A stretch of DNA of 53,847 nucleotides from Synechococcus sp. M44_DOE_062 (GTDB taxonomy: Bacteria > Cyanobacteriota > Cyanobacteriia > Thermostichales > Thermostichaceae): the NCBI GenBank assembly GCA_015295985.1, contig DVDX01000016.1:1-53847 (forward strand), in the 5' to 3' direction. The notes under the pieces are model-generated. The model was given only the letters and a program-made list of their open reading frames with translations. It made no database searches and was not told the DNA's origin. The first letter of the stretch is position 1; each line of letters begins with the position of its first letter. Below are positions 29,325-39,049 of this stretch, one piece after another. The position numbers and the translations under genes are program-made.

Positions 29325-29424
29325 TACACCGCATAGGCAAATGGGGTTTCTGATGCCCCATCCACTGTCGCTACGCGACGCTGCCGCGACAGCGCTATCC
29401 ATCCCCACCCTGTAGAGGGTGGGG
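29325..29424. repeat. hairpin cluster between aroE and glnT, possible mobile-element end
   Basis: Three stem-loops stand in series. ATGGGG (29341-29346) pairs with CCCCAT (29356-29361). A dispersed repeat copy lies at 29367-29390 (GTCGC-TAC-GCGAC, then GCTGCCGCGAC). CCCCACCCT (29403-29411) pairs with AGGGTGGGG (29416-29424) over the loop GTAG. The last could terminate aroE, although no T run follows directly. Such spaced hairpins also resemble IS200/IS605 ends or a miniature element. Confidence 0.5.
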
Positions 29425-29477
29425 AATTCCGCACGTTTTGTTAAGTTAAGGTCACTCCAGAAAGCACTCCGTACCCC

Positions 29478-29554
29478 GAGAAGAGAGAAAAGAGCGAAGA
29501 GGAGAGATTCCTCCTCCTCACTCCTCCCTTCTCAATCCTCACTTCTCTCTTCTC
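29478..29554. repeat. long purine/pyrimidine palindrome between convergent genes
   Basis: GAGAAGAGAGAA (29478-29489) is the exact reverse complement of TTCTCTCTTCTC (29543-29554). Inside, GAGGAGAGA faces TCCTCCTC. The top strand is almost all purine in the left half and pyrimidine in the right half. It lies just beyond the glnT stop codon (29563) and may act as a two-way terminator or form unusual DNA structure. Confidence 0.6.
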
Positions 29555-29562
29555 ATGCCGGC

Positions 29563-30861
29563 CTAACAATCCAAGGTTGTTTCTCGCTCCCAAGGGGTGA
29601 TCTGACGGTTGTATTCCTGCCACTGTTGGCGTTTGAGCTTGAGGTAGGCATCTACAAAGGGATCCCCCAGTCTGCTGCGGAACAGGGTGCTTTGGTCTAA
29701 ATGGTTGAGGGCTTCGACCAAAGAGCCGGGCAACATTTGGGCATTGGGGAGGGGATCCGTGTAGGTGTTGTTGTCGCAGCGGGGGCCAGGATCCCGTTGG
29801 TGTTGGATCCCGTCCAGACCGGCAGCAATGAGACCGGCAGCCAACAGATAGGGATTGGCAGCGGCATCGGCCAAACGCAATTCAAACCGCCCGGCATCCG
29901 GGATCCGAATGGCGTGGGTGCGATTATTGCCGCTATAGCTGATCGTATTGGGAGACCAGGTGGCTCCAGAGAGTGTGACGGGGGCATTGAGGCGACGATA
30001 AGAATTGACCGTTGGGTTGGTAAGGGCACACAAAGCAGGTGCATGGTGTAGCACCCCGCCGATGAAGTGATAGGCCAATTGAGAAAGCCCCAATTCCCCT
30101 TGGGGATCGGCGAATAGGTTTTGCTCCCCTTGCCAGAGAGAAATATGGGTGTGGCAGCCGTTGCCTGTCAGATGGGCAAAGGGTTTGGGCATGAAGGTAG
30201 CTCGGTAGCCATGCTTTTCGGCAATGCTTTTCACCATGTATTTGAAAAAGGCGTGGCGATCAGTCGTAACCAGGGCGTCGTCAAACCGCCAGTTCATCTC
30301 AAACTGGCCGTTGGCATCTTCGTGGTCGTTTTGATAGGGATCCCAGCCCAGCTTCTGCATACCATCGCAGATGTCTCGGATCACCGAGAAACGTCGCATC
30401 AAACTCTGTTGGTCATAGCAAGGCTTGGCCTGTCGGTCACGCTCATCGGAAATGGCCCACTCTTCTGGGGATAGAAGCATGAACTCACATTCGATCCCCG
30501 TCTTGACTTGAAAGCCCATGGCCTCTGCTTGGGACAACACCTTCTTCAATACCCAGCGGGGGGTTTGTGGCAAGGGATCCCCGTTGACCTGAATTAGATC
30601 GGCAGGCATCCAGGCCACTTCCGGCTGCCAGGGCAGTTGAAACAAGCGCTTGCGCTCCGGCTGGGCAAACACATCCGGATCTGCAGGAGTCAAGTCTAAC
30701 CAGGCGGCAAACCCGGCGAATCCAGCCTGACCCTCTGCCATGAAGTCGATAACTGAGGCAGGCACCAGCTTGGCCCGTTGGATCCCGAACAGATCGGTAA
30801 AAGAGAGCAGAAAGTAGTTGATCCCTTGGGCGCGGGCAATTTCAGAGAGCGGCTGTGTCAT
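29563..30861 (-). CDS. glnT: glutamine synthetase family protein, GlnT (type III) group
   Basis: A 432-residue glutamine-synthetase-fold enzyme. The N-terminal beta-grasp part has YFLLSFTDLFGIQRAKLVP. Catalytic motifs are GIECEFMLLSPEEW, NDHEDANGQFEMNW, NGCHTHISLW, NPTVNSYRRLN and RIPDAGRFELRLADAAANPYL. The length and the early SFTDLFG pattern fit the GlnT group rather than GlnA (about 470 residues) or GlnN (about 720). Ligation of ammonia or an amine to glutamate is expected, but the exact substrate is not certain. It diverges from the glycosidase-like gene over 251 bases with no recognised gene. Confidence 0.87.
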   Translation of the reverse strand: MTQPLSEIARAQGINYFLLSFTDLFGIQRAKLVPASVIDFMAEGQAGFAGFAAWLDLTPADPDVFAQPERKRLFQLPWQPEVAWMPADLIQVNGDPLPQTPRWVLKKVLSQAEAMGFQVKTGIECEFMLLSPEEWAISDERDRQAKPCYDQQSLMRRFSVIRDICDGMQKLGWDPYQNDHEDANGQFEMNWRFDDALVTTDRHAFFKYMVKSIAEKHGYRATFMPKPFAHLTGNGCHTHISLWQGEQNLFADPQGELGLSQLAYHFIGGVLHHAPALCALTNPTVNSYRRLNAPVTLSGATWSPNTISYSGNNRTHAIRIPDAGRFELRLADAAANPYLLAAGLIAAGLDGIQHQRDPGPRCDNNTYTDPLPNAQMLPGSLVEALNHLDQSTLFRSRLGDPFVDAYLKLKRQQWQEYNRQITPWERETTLDC

Positions 30862-31112
30862 GCACCCAAGCTAGGTCTTAGCTTCGGGTAGAGATGTGTC
30901 TTTCAGCACAGAAATCAATCTTTTTTGGGGTTGAAAGCCGTAAGCGATCCAGACTGCTGCAATGCCATTTTTGATGCTTAGGGATGTTTAGGGGGCCCAG
31001 CAGCAAGTGAGACTTTCCAGAAGAGATCCACCAGAAGATTGGGCTGGTCTTTTTTCGGATGGCCGCTCTCTAGGCGGGAGAGAAGTATGATTGGGGTCGG
31101 TGGAGGTTGAGA

Positions 31113-32768
31113 GTGCTGAGACTGCTGAAAAACCAACAGATCCGCTGGCTTGCGGGTGCGCTGGGCGCACTGATATTGCTGGGATGGGGGATCGCAGCCC
31201 ATGCTCAATTTCTGTGGCCGGGCCATTCCCTTTTCCAGGGCAGCCAGGAACCGGCGAGATCCCTGGTCAATGCCTTCTGTCAGCAACCGCCTGCGGAAGT
31301 GGCCCGCAAATCTCAACTGCGCCAACAGGCCAGCCGGTCAGATGTCGCCCGAATCGAATACGCGCAGATTTTGGACGAGCATCGCGCTGCCCTGATTGCC
31401 TGCCGCAGCCAACGCTGGCCCCAGATCCAGGCCATCTGGGTACGTCTGCACCCTTGTGATGCCAATCCGGGCGTGTTGGATCAGGTATTCGACCAAGTGG
31501 TGAATCTGGGCTACAACCGCGTCTTCATCGAGACCTTTTACGATGGCCGCTCTATTTTGCCGGATGGCGCAGGGGGGATCTGGCCCAGCTTACAGCCCAA
31601 CGCCGACTTGTTGGATCTGGCTCTAAAGGCAGCACGACGCCGCGGCTTATCTGCCTATGCCTGGGTGTTTTCCCTCAATTTCGGTTACAGCTACGGACAA
31701 CGGCCCGATCGACAGGTGGCCCTGGCCCGCAACGGTCGCGGCATCACCACCGTCTTGGATCCTGCTACAGCCCTTTTGGAAGACCTGGACAGCCCCGGCG
31801 AAGTATTTGTGGATCCCTTTCATCCCTTGGCACGGCGGGATTTTGCCGAGTTAGTCCGCCGCATCCTACAGCGACAGCCGGATGGGATCCTTTTCGACTA
31901 CATTCGCTATCCACGTGGCTCAGGGGGATCCAGCGTGGCGGCCACCGTCCGAGACTTGTGGATTCATGGAGAGGCCGCTCGGAAAGCCTACCTCGATTTG
32001 GCAGAAAATCCAGCGGGTCGGGCGCTGCTGGAGCGCTATTTGAGCCAGGGCTACGTGACGGTGAGGGACGTGCAGCAGTTGGATGCTGCTTACGCCGAGG
32101 AACCCCGATGGCGTCAGCCAGGGGATCCCTGGCCCAATCCTCAGCAGGTGCTTTCCCCAGAGCTTTTGGATCGGGGTGCCCAGAGAGAGAGCATAGCAAC
32201 CGGTCAGCAGAGCGGAGATTTGCCTTCCATCCACTCATTGGAGTCACCGAAGCCATTGGGGGATCCCACCCCAACTCCTAGCGCCGCTCTTCGCCAAGAA
32301 CGCTGGCAGCAGCAGCTTTGGCAGCTCAGCGTCGAGTTTGCCCGCTATGGGGTGCTCGATTACCTACGACAAGCTGCCCAACCCGCCCAGAGGCTGGGGA
32401 TCCCAGCGGGGGCCGTCTTCTTCCCAGAAGGCAACCAGGCAGTAGGAGAAGGATTTGACGCGCGTCTGCAACCCTGGGATCGCTTTGATCCGGACATGGA
32501 ATGGCACCCAATGGCCTATGCCAGGTGCGAGGATGCCACTTGTGTAGGCCAGCAGGTGGAGCAGGTCTTGGCCGTAGCTTCTCCCCAAACCTTTGTTTGT
32601 CCCGCCATTGCCGGCCTATGGGGACAGTCGCAACAACAGCGCCCCAGTCTGGAAGTGCAAATGGCAGAGCTGGCCCGCCGCTTTCCACAGTTGCCCTGTG
32701 TAAGCCATTTTGCCCTCTCTTGGATCGAGCCTAAAATGGAGCGCAGCCGCCGAACTTGCCAGCTCTAG
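31113..32768 (+). CDS. exported glycosyl hydrolase-like protein (GHL10/DUF187 type)
   Basis: About 551 residues with a signal peptide (WLAGALGALILLGWGIAAHA). The barrel-like domain contains IQAIWVRLHPCDANPGVLDQ, GYNRVFIETFYDGRS, LSAYAWVFSLNFGY, PDGILFDYIRYPRG and later WHPMAYARCED, as in family-10-like glycosidases. A linker of about 60 residues (around 340-400) is Pro/Ser/Gln-rich. GTG 31113 is used, with GGAGG six bases before; the in-frame TTG at 31107 overlaps that site. A cell-wall or polysaccharide substrate is inferred. Confidence 0.82.
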   Translation: MLRLLKNQQIRWLAGALGALILLGWGIAAHAQFLWPGHSLFQGSQEPARSLVNAFCQQPPAEVARKSQLRQQASRSDVARIEYAQILDEHRAALIACRSQRWPQIQAIWVRLHPCDANPGVLDQVFDQVVNLGYNRVFIETFYDGRSILPDGAGGIWPSLQPNADLLDLALKAARRRGLSAYAWVFSLNFGYSYGQRPDRQVALARNGRGITTVLDPATALLEDLDSPGEVFVDPFHPLARRDFAELVRRILQRQPDGILFDYIRYPRGSGGSSVAATVRDLWIHGEAARKAYLDLAENPAGRALLERYLSQGYVTVRDVQQLDAAYAEEPRWRQPGDPWPNPQQVLSPELLDRGAQRESIATGQQSGDLPSIHSLESPKPLGDPTPTPSAALRQERWQQQLWQLSVEFARYGVLDYLRQAAQPAQRLGIPAGAVFFPEGNQAVGEGFDARLQPWDRFDPDMEWHPMAYARCEDATCVGQQVEQVLAVASPQTFVCPAIAGLWGQSQQQRPSLEVQMAELARRFPQLPCVSHFALSWIEPKMERSRRTCQL

Positions 32769-32831
32769 CACCCATCGTAACCCGATCTGTTGATCCCAGC
32801 CTCAATCGAAAACTTATGACTCCTGAGCAGT

Positions 32832-33185
32832 TTGATATTGTTTGTTAACCGCCTGTTTCAACTCACCTTCCAGATCGGCGATCGCCTCGGCTGTGAGTCT
32901 TCCGATCCCGCTCAATTGTTGCTAACCCACCAACCTAGCCTGGAAGCATGCCACGTATACTTCCCCTCAGATTACGCTTACGAGGGACTTGATGCTGAGG
33001 TGTGGGCAAGTTATGCCGCTGAAGTGTCAGCCTTAGCACAGATGATTGAGATTTTGCAGACCTACCCCCTCACCTATGGCCTCTATCGCCAAGATGAAGT
33101 TTCGTGGTGGGTCTGTGCTTTTTGGATGGCCCAAGAGGACTTGGGAACCAACTTCCTACTGCGTGCGCATCGAGTCGAAACCTAG
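32832..33185 (+). CDS. hypothetical protein, start possibly broken by a 4-base duplication
   Basis: A frame of 117 codons from TTG 32832 with protein-like sequence (LFQLTFQIGDRLGCE, CHVYFPSDYAYEGLDAEVWASY, WWVCAFWMAQEDLG). An ATG at 32817 begins MTPEQFDIV in another frame and stops after ten codons. Removing four bases (the repeat in ATTGTTTGTTAACC, about 32836-32846) would join them as MTPEQFDIVNRLFQLTF. Either the gene uses TTG or it has recently been shifted. No family is recognised. Confidence 0.55.
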   Translation: MILFVNRLFQLTFQIGDRLGCESSDPAQLLLTHQPSLEACHVYFPSDYAYEGLDAEVWASYAAEVSALAQMIEILQTYPLTYGLYRQDEVSWWVCAFWMAQEDLGTNFLLRAHRVET

Positions 33186-33230
33186 CAGTTATGTTGCTTG
33201 GGTCTTGCTGCCATTCATCTGGAACGCTAT

Positions 33231-35027
33231 CTACATAGACTCCGGTGCACTTAAGCCGAGAATGCCGGTGAGTAGGTTAAACAAAACCTGTCGGGTAGCC
33301 TGCACCAACTGAATGCGAGCTTGGGCTAAGGGGGGATCCTCTTTTAAAAGGGGCAAAATACGGCAGGTGTCGTAAAACTTGTTGAAGTCGGCAGCAATGG
33401 CTTCCGTGTAGCGGATGATCTTGTGGGGGGCACGCTCTTCTGCAGCCGCGATCAGCTCATCCGGCAAGGCCAAAAGGCGCAGCAACAGGGTGCGTTCTTC
33501 CGGCTCTTTGTAGGGCAGTCTGTTTTGTTCATTCAAAGCGACTTTGCTGGTCAGTTGAACCTTTTCTTCTTCCTGTAGCCGCCGCAGCAGGGTACAACAG
33601 CGGGCATGGCTGTAGTGAACATACACTACGGGGTTGTCGAAGGTTTGTTTGACAGCCAGATCCAGGTCAAAGTTGATGGGGCTGTCCATGCTGTTGCTAA
33701 GTAAAAACCAGCGGGTCGCATCGGCTCCCACTCCAATTTCCGGATCTTCGATCAGGTCATTTAATGAGACAAAATTGCCGGTGCGCTTGGACATGCGCAC
33801 TTCGGTTTTCTCGCCGGTTTCCGGGTCGGTTTTGAACAGCTTGACGAATTGACCGATTAAAATTTCCAGCTTGACATCCGGGCTAAAAGCCCCCACTGCT
33901 GCGTTCAAACGGCCGACATAGCCGTGGTGATCGGAGCCGAGAATGTTGATCAGCCGGTGATATCCTCGCTTCACTTTATCCCGGTGGTAGGCAATATCGG
34001 CGGCCAGGTAGGTAAAAGACCCATCGGCTTTTTGCACCACCCGATCCTTGTCGTCGCCGAACTCTTGGGTTTTGAAATAAACGGCTTCTTCTGCCCCTGG
34101 CTTGGGATCCTCACCCCGAGGAGCCTTGGCCCTGTAGAGAAAGCCGCGTTCTTCCAGCTCCTGTAAGGTCTTTTGGATGGCACTCAAGCCTGTCTCAGGA
34201 TCCGGGGTGTGCAGGCGGCGCTCGCTAAACCAGTGATCGAACTCGGTGCGCAGTTGCTGGAGAGTTTGCTTCTGCCAGGCCAGCATTTCCCCGTAGGCCA
34301 AATCGATATACTCCTCTAGAGTGGTGGGCAGAGGGCGGATCCCGGCTTTTACCTGCTCCAAGAGACGTTGGGCTATCTCAATTAAGTAAGTGCCGTGATA
34401 GGCATCTTCTGGCAAAGCAATGTCTTCCCCCTGCAGTTGCCGCACCCGCACCTCGAGAGACTGGCCCAGAAGCCGCATTTGATTGCCGGCATCGTTGATG
34501 TAAAACTCCCGCTCCACTTGGTGCCCCGTCCAGCGCAGCAGGTTGGCCACTGTGGAGCCGACGGCAGCCCAACGTCCATGGCCCACGTGCAAAGGCCCTG
34601 TTGGGTTGGCGGAAACAAACTCCAGCAGAATGCGCTCCGGATGGGGGGTGGCTGTTTTGCCGAAGTTTTCCCCCAGCTCCAGCAGCTCCTGCAGGCGCTT
34701 GGCCAAAAAGGGATCCCCCAGGCGGAAGTTGATAAACCCGGCCCCCGCCACCTGGGTTTCGATGTCGGGCAGATCCAGATGGTTCTGCAGGGTTTGGGCA
34801 ATTTGCGTCGGCGCCATGCGGCACACTTTGGCCATGCCCAGGGGGGTGGGACAGGCATAGTCCCCGTAGCGAGGGTCATTGGGGATCTGGATCACGGGAG
34901 CAATGGCTGTGGCTTGCGGGGGAGCCAGGGATCCCAGTTGGCCTGCCTCTGCCGCCCGTCGAATGGCCTCAGATACAGCACCGGCGAGAAAGCGAATCAG
35001 CGAGGTGGAAGGGGATTGGATGGTCAT
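33231..35027 (-). CDS. argS: arginyl-tRNA synthetase
   Basis: A 598-residue class I synthetase that charges tRNA-Arg. Signatures: the N-terminal tRNA-binding region, the HIGH-type motif [59 protein letters not shown] and a C-terminal DALR-type anticodon domain ([16 protein letters not shown] onward). The ATG at 35027 gives [14 protein letters not shown]; an upstream in-frame start at 35138 would add 37 unsupported residues. Confidence 0.97.
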   Translation of the reverse strand: MTIQSPSTSLIRFLAGAVSEAIRRAAEAGQLGSLAPPQATAIAPVIQIPNDPRYGDYACPTPLGMAKVCRMAPTQIAQTLQNHLDLPDIETQVAGAGFINFRLGDPFLAKRLQELLELGENFGKTATPHPERILLEFVSANPTGPLHVGHGRWAAVGSTVANLLRWTGHQVEREFYINDAGNQMRLLGQSLEVRVRQLQGEDIALPEDAYHGTYLIEIAQRLLEQVKAGIRPLPTTLEEYIDLAYGEMLAWQKQTLQQLRTEFDHWFSERRLHTPDPETGLSAIQKTLQELEERGFLYRAKAPRGEDPKPGAEEAVYFKTQEFGDDKDRVVQKADGSFTYLAADIAYHRDKVKRGYHRLINILGSDHHGYVGRLNAAVGAFSPDVKLEILIGQFVKLFKTDPETGEKTEVRMSKRTGNFVSLNDLIEDPEIGVGADATRWFLLSNSMDSPINFDLDLAVKQTFDNPVVYVHYSHARCCTLLRRLQEEEKVQLTSKVALNEQNRLPYKEPEERTLLLRLLALPDELIAAAEERAPHKIIRYTEAIAADFNKFYDTCRILPLLKEDPPLAQARIQLVQATRQVLFNLLTGILGLSAPESM

Positions 35028-35296
35028 GGTTGAGGGGGCTAGAAGTGAGCTAAGAGCAATGGTGACCGGGATCCCTGCGGCAGTAGGAGCACTATCATAC
35101 CGGCAACGAACCGGCCATGACCAAGGCAGAGTTCTCACCTTGGCTGAAAGGGGATCCCCCAGCAGGTAAAGGTATCCTCGAATACAGAAGTTTGACTCCG
35201 CCTTGCTAAGTTGGTTGCCTATAGTCTTAACCTTATTGTTTGCCGCATTCCCATTTGCGGATCCTTACTGAGCCAGGTGCTGTGGAGCATACAGAT

Positions 35297-36385
35297 ATGT
35301 CCATCCCGAAATCGTCGCGTCGCCAATTCATTCAGTCTGCTGCTGCGGCTGCTTCCCTGGCCGCTGTTGGGGGGTACAACCTAAAGGCTAGAGCCCAGAG
35401 CCGAGGGCCGCTGCTGGTTTCCCAGGGCCTGACGCCCCTGAAGTACACCCTCTCCTGGCTGCCCTCTTCTATGGATACTCCCCTCATAACCGCGATCCTG
35501 AAGGGCTACTTTGCCGAAGAGGGGCTAGAGGTCACCTACGAGCGGGGCTTTGGATCTGCCGATTCCATCACCAAGATCGCGGCAGGCCAGTACGACCTGG
35601 GAGAAGGGGATCCCTACTCCATGATTGAGTTCAATGCCAAAAACCCAGATGTGCCCTTGGTGGCGATCTATGTCCACTTCAATCGCTCTCCCTTCGGCAT
35701 CTACACCCTGAAAGGCAAGGGCATTACGGAGCCTGCCCAACTGGCGGGCAAGAAGCTGGGAGCACCGGCAGGGGATGCGCCGCGTCGGCTCTGGCCGGTC
35801 TTTGCCAAGCAAGTCGGCATCGATCCGGGCTCAGTGGAATGGCTGACCATGGAGCCGCAGTTGCGCGAACCTTTCCTCATTCAGGGCCGGGTGGATGCCA
35901 TCAGCGGCTTTATGACCTCGGCCATGCCCAATTTGGTGCGGGGCGGCGTTAGCTTGAACGATATCACGCCCTTCCTTTACAACGACTATGGCCTTGAGCT
36001 GTATGGTAATGCAGTCATCACCCGTGTGCAATTGCTGCGGGAAAAACCAGAGCAGCTTAAAGCTTTCTTGCGGGCGTATGTCAAGGGTTGGCAAGACACC
36101 ATCCGCGACACCGATGGCAATATGTTGGCCCTTCTGGACAAAGCCAAGGCCGACGGGCAAGTGCTGGATACGGCAATTGAGAAATTGCGCCTTACCCTAG
36201 CAATGCCGCGCCTGTTTGTTACTGATGAGGTGCGACAAATTGGTTTGGGGGATGTGGTGCCTGCTCGTATGGAAACCTCGATTGCTCAGGTGGTGGATGG
36301 CTTTGGCTTGCCCACTAGGCCCTCTCTGGAACAAGTGTTTGATAGAAGTCTGCTCCCACCCAAGTCTGAGCGGATGATTGGATAA
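35297..36385 (+). CDS. Tat-exported ABC substrate-binding protein (NMT1/THI5-like)
   Basis: A 362-residue periplasmic binding protein of the NMT1/THI5, SsuA/NrtA-like fold. The N-terminus has a twin-arginine-type signal (SSRRQFIQSAAAAASLAAVGG). The core includes LPSSMDTPLITAILKGYFAEEGLEV, AAGQYDLGEGDPYS and LAGKKLGAPAGDAPRRLWPVF. Ligands in the family include sulfonates, nitrate, pyrimidine precursors and riboflavin; none can be chosen here. No permease or ATPase gene is adjacent. The ATG at 35297 is preferred over an in-frame start at 35240 because it leads directly into the signal. It diverges from argS. Confidence 0.87.
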   Translation: MSIPKSSRRQFIQSAAAAASLAAVGGYNLKARAQSRGPLLVSQGLTPLKYTLSWLPSSMDTPLITAILKGYFAEEGLEVTYERGFGSADSITKIAAGQYDLGEGDPYSMIEFNAKNPDVPLVAIYVHFNRSPFGIYTLKGKGITEPAQLAGKKLGAPAGDAPRRLWPVFAKQVGIDPGSVEWLTMEPQLREPFLIQGRVDAISGFMTSAMPNLVRGGVSLNDITPFLYNDYGLELYGNAVITRVQLLREKPEQLKAFLRAYVKGWQDTIRDTDGNMLALLDKAKADGQVLDTAIEKLRLTLAMPRLFVTDEVRQIGLGDVVPARMETSIAQVVDGFGLPTRPSLEQVFDRSLLPPKSERMIG

Positions 36386-36869
36386 TCTGGGTAATCCGAC
36401 AACGATTTTGAAGCCTCTGTCTATTGGCTTGCCGGTGCAGCCAACTTATCCTGCTTGCTGGGAGGCTGTTTCCGGCTGCAGGTGCGGTCTGTGTCTCATT
36501 GGATCCCTCATTCGCGCGAAGTATCCCCAAAGCTTTTCGCGGCAGGGATCCCAGGCTGCTCCTGGAAGAGTCCGACGGTAGACCTGTTCCCGTTGGGGGA
36601 CAGGAGATCGGAAGCGGTGCGGAGCAGTAGGGGAGTGTCTCGAACTTTGTTTAAGGTTACCCAAGAACGCCGTAAGGCCCCTGCCTTCGAGCATGGGGAG
36701 CATGTCAATGAAATCAAACCTGAGAAACAGATGTATTGGGAAGAGTAGCTTATGGGTGCTTGAGGTCGAGGTAACTTTTTTGATCCCGAAAAAAAGCTGA
36801 ATAAGTTTGTGATGCCCAGGGATCCCTTTTAATTTTAATCTGAAGAGGATCGCTAGGGAGTTTAGGCCC
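36386..36869. other. 484-base gap before etfB, possibly with a decayed mobile-element end
   Basis: No intact gene. Short protein-like stretches in different frames around 36570-36750 (for example VPVGGQEIGSGAEQ and ERRKAPAFEHGEHVNE) and short GC stems around 36680-36710 suggest the worn 3' end of a transposase gene, but this is weak. The last 60 bases are AT-rich and probably hold the etfB promoter, with AGGGAG at 36855-36860 as ribosome site. Confidence 0.3.
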
Positions 36870-37694
36870 TTGGAAACTTTTGTTCTGATTAAGCAAGTTC
36901 CCGATCAAAATGCCAAAGCGGGCATCAACAGCGACGGCACGATTGACCGGGCCAAGGCCAAGCGGATGCTGAACCCTTTTGATCGCTATGCGCTGGAAGC
37001 AGCCCTGCAAACCAAACGGCAGCATGGGGCAAGGGTGACGGCAATCACAATGGGGCCACCTCCAGCCATTGAGGTGCTCTACGAGGCGATTGCCCACGGG
37101 GTGGATCGGGGCATTTTGATGACCGACCGCCGCTTGGCTGCTTCCGATACCTTGGCTACCGCCTACACCCTGGCTCAGACGGTTCGCTATGCTGGCCGGC
37201 CCCATGTCATTTTCTGTGGGCTTCAAACCACCGATGGCGATACAGCCCAAGTGGGGCCCCAGTTGGCGGAGCGGTTGGGGATCCCTCAGATCACCTATTG
37301 CGAAGCCTTCGAGATTCGGGATGGGATTGTGGTGGCGCGGCGGGCCATTGAGGGGGGATCCCAGATTGTGATGGCGCCCCTGCCGGTTTTGATTACGGTG
37401 GCCAATTCCGCTCGGCGTTTGGCCTACCCCACCCTACGGGGTGTGCAGCGGGTGCAGCGGCTGATGCGGGATGAAGCGGCACGGGCTGAGGCAATCCAGA
37501 TTCTCAACTTGGATGATGTGGGGGCAGACCCGGAGCGCTGCGGTCTCAAGGGATCCCCGACCATCGTGGCCGCCACCGAAAAAGTGGGGGAAATTGGCGG
37601 CAACTGTCAGGTCTTTCAAGGGCAATCCGTCCCCCAATTGGTCAGCCAACTGACCCAGGCTGTTGACCTCTTCCGCTACGCGGCAACTTCCTAG
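36870..37694 (+). CDS. etfB: electron transfer flavoprotein, beta subunit
   Basis: A 274-residue EtfB/FixA-type subunit that binds AMP and pairs with EtfA to carry electrons from dehydrogenases. Signatures: VLIKQVPDQNAKAGINSDGTIDR, NPFDRYALEAAL, VTAITMGPPPA, DRRLAASDTLATAYTLA, CGLQTTDGDTAQVGPQLAERLGIPQ. The start is TTG at 36870, giving METFVLIKQVPD, with AGGGAG nine bases before. etfA follows on the same strand after 214 bases, a wide gap for this pair. No ETF dehydrogenase is adjacent. Confidence 0.93.
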   Translation: METFVLIKQVPDQNAKAGINSDGTIDRAKAKRMLNPFDRYALEAALQTKRQHGARVTAITMGPPPAIEVLYEAIAHGVDRGILMTDRRLAASDTLATAYTLAQTVRYAGRPHVIFCGLQTTDGDTAQVGPQLAERLGIPQITYCEAFEIRDGIVVARRAIEGGSQIVMAPLPVLITVANSARRLAYPTLRGVQRVQRLMRDEAARAEAIQILNLDDVGADPERCGLKGSPTIVAATEKVGEIGGNCQVFQGQSVPQLVSQLTQAVDLFRYAATS

Positions 37695-37908
37695 ATCTTC
37701 CGCCTTGCATCCCTCTGGCCAATTCTCTTCTCAATCACCTCTCCATCATCATGTCTCATCATCGACCCCAGGGCGGCTAGCTGGCGAAAGCTCCTGGTTT
37801 TTAGGCGGTGAAAAGTTGACCCAGAAAGACTTTGCTGACCTCGTTGCAACCCCCAAGATTGCCCTCAACCCGATTCAATCCCGATCTCAATTTAGGAGTC
37901 ACGGTTCT

Positions 37909-39027
37909 ATGGATTGCAAGCGGATATTGGTCTTTGCCGAGCAGGTGAACGGGGAATTGCAGCCCATCGGCTTAGAGTTGTTGGGGGCCGGGCGACGGCT
38001 GGCCGATAAGCTGGGAGCCACCCTGAGTGCCCTTGTTCTTGGACACAACATTGCCCACTTGCCCCCAATCCTAATCGGTCATGGGGCAGATCAAGTCTTC
38101 ATCGCCGATCATCCGGAGTTGGCCGAATACCGCACCTTGCCCTACCGTCGGGTGATCACAGACTTGATCAAAAGCTGGCCCCAACCGCCCCACACCATCC
38201 TGCTGGGATCCACCACCACCGGGCGAGATCTGGCCCCCCGCTTGGCCGCCCACCTGGAGACCGGCCTGACGGCAGACTGCACCGAGCTGGACATCGGCCC
38301 CTTCGAGTACACCAACAGCAAAGATCCGAGCAAGTCTGGCCTCTTCCCCGACTGCCTCTATGCCATCCGGCCCAGCTTTGGCGAATCCCTCAAGGCCCGC
38401 ATCCTTGGCCCGTGGAAAAACCCACAGATGGCTACAGTGCGCCCAGGGGTGATGGTGCCCTTGCCTTGGGATGGATCCCGCCAGGGGGACGTGATCCCGG
38501 TACCGGTCAACTTGGATCCCGGCGACCTAAGCCTGCAGATTGTGGAAACGGTGCGCAACCTGTCCCAGGCGGTGGATCTCACCCGTGCCAAGGTGATTGT
38601 TTCCGGCGGCTACGGGCTGGGATCCCCAGAGGGATTTGAGCTGTTGAGGGAGTTGGCCGCTTGTTTTCCCAACAGCGCCGTCGGCTCCTCCCGCAAGGCC
38701 GTGGATTCTGGGTGGATCCCCTACGCCCATCAGGTGGGCCAAACCGGCAAGACCGTCCGCCCTCAGCTCTACATCGCCTGCGGCATTTCCGGAGCCATCC
38801 AACATCGGGTGGGCATGGACAAATCCCAAACGATCATCGCCATCAACAAAGACAGCTCTGCCCCCATCTTCAAATTTGCCCACTACGGTATCGTCGGGGA
38901 TCTCTACCAGGTGGTACCCGAACTGATCCGTCAGATGCAGCAGATGAAGGGTGAGATCAACGAACGAGCCAACAGCCAGCCTTTCCAAAGCGCCGGTGAG
39001 CGGATCCCAATTCTGCAGGGTCGATAA
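37909..39027 (+). CDS. etfA: electron transfer flavoprotein, alpha subunit
   Basis: A 372-residue FAD-binding EtfA. The N-terminal domain begins [20 protein letters not shown]. The C-terminal FAD domain holds [60 protein letters not shown] and [21 protein letters not shown]. The ATG at 37909 follows AGGAG by ten bases; in-frame codons from 37663 overlap the end of etfB and lack family character. The electron donor is not evident from neighbours. Confidence 0.96.
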   Translation: MDCKRILVFAEQVNGELQPIGLELLGAGRRLADKLGATLSALVLGHNIAHLPPILIGHGADQVFIADHPELAEYRTLPYRRVITDLIKSWPQPPHTILLGSTTTGRDLAPRLAAHLETGLTADCTELDIGPFEYTNSKDPSKSGLFPDCLYAIRPSFGESLKARILGPWKNPQMATVRPGVMVPLPWDGSRQGDVIPVPVNLDPGDLSLQIVETVRNLSQAVDLTRAKVIVSGGYGLGSPEGFELLRELAACFPNSAVGSSRKAVDSGWIPYAHQVGQTGKTVRPQLYIACGISGAIQHRVGMDKSQTIIAINKDSSAPIFKFAHYGIVGDLYQVVPELIRQMQQMKGEINERANSQPFQSAGERIPILQGR

Positions 39028-39049
39028 AAGACTGCTAACCCAAACGCTC

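Noticed and set aside
34395-35033. A 212-codon open frame on the plus strand inside argS
   Set aside because: It is antisense to the conserved ArgS N-terminus with its HIGH motif.
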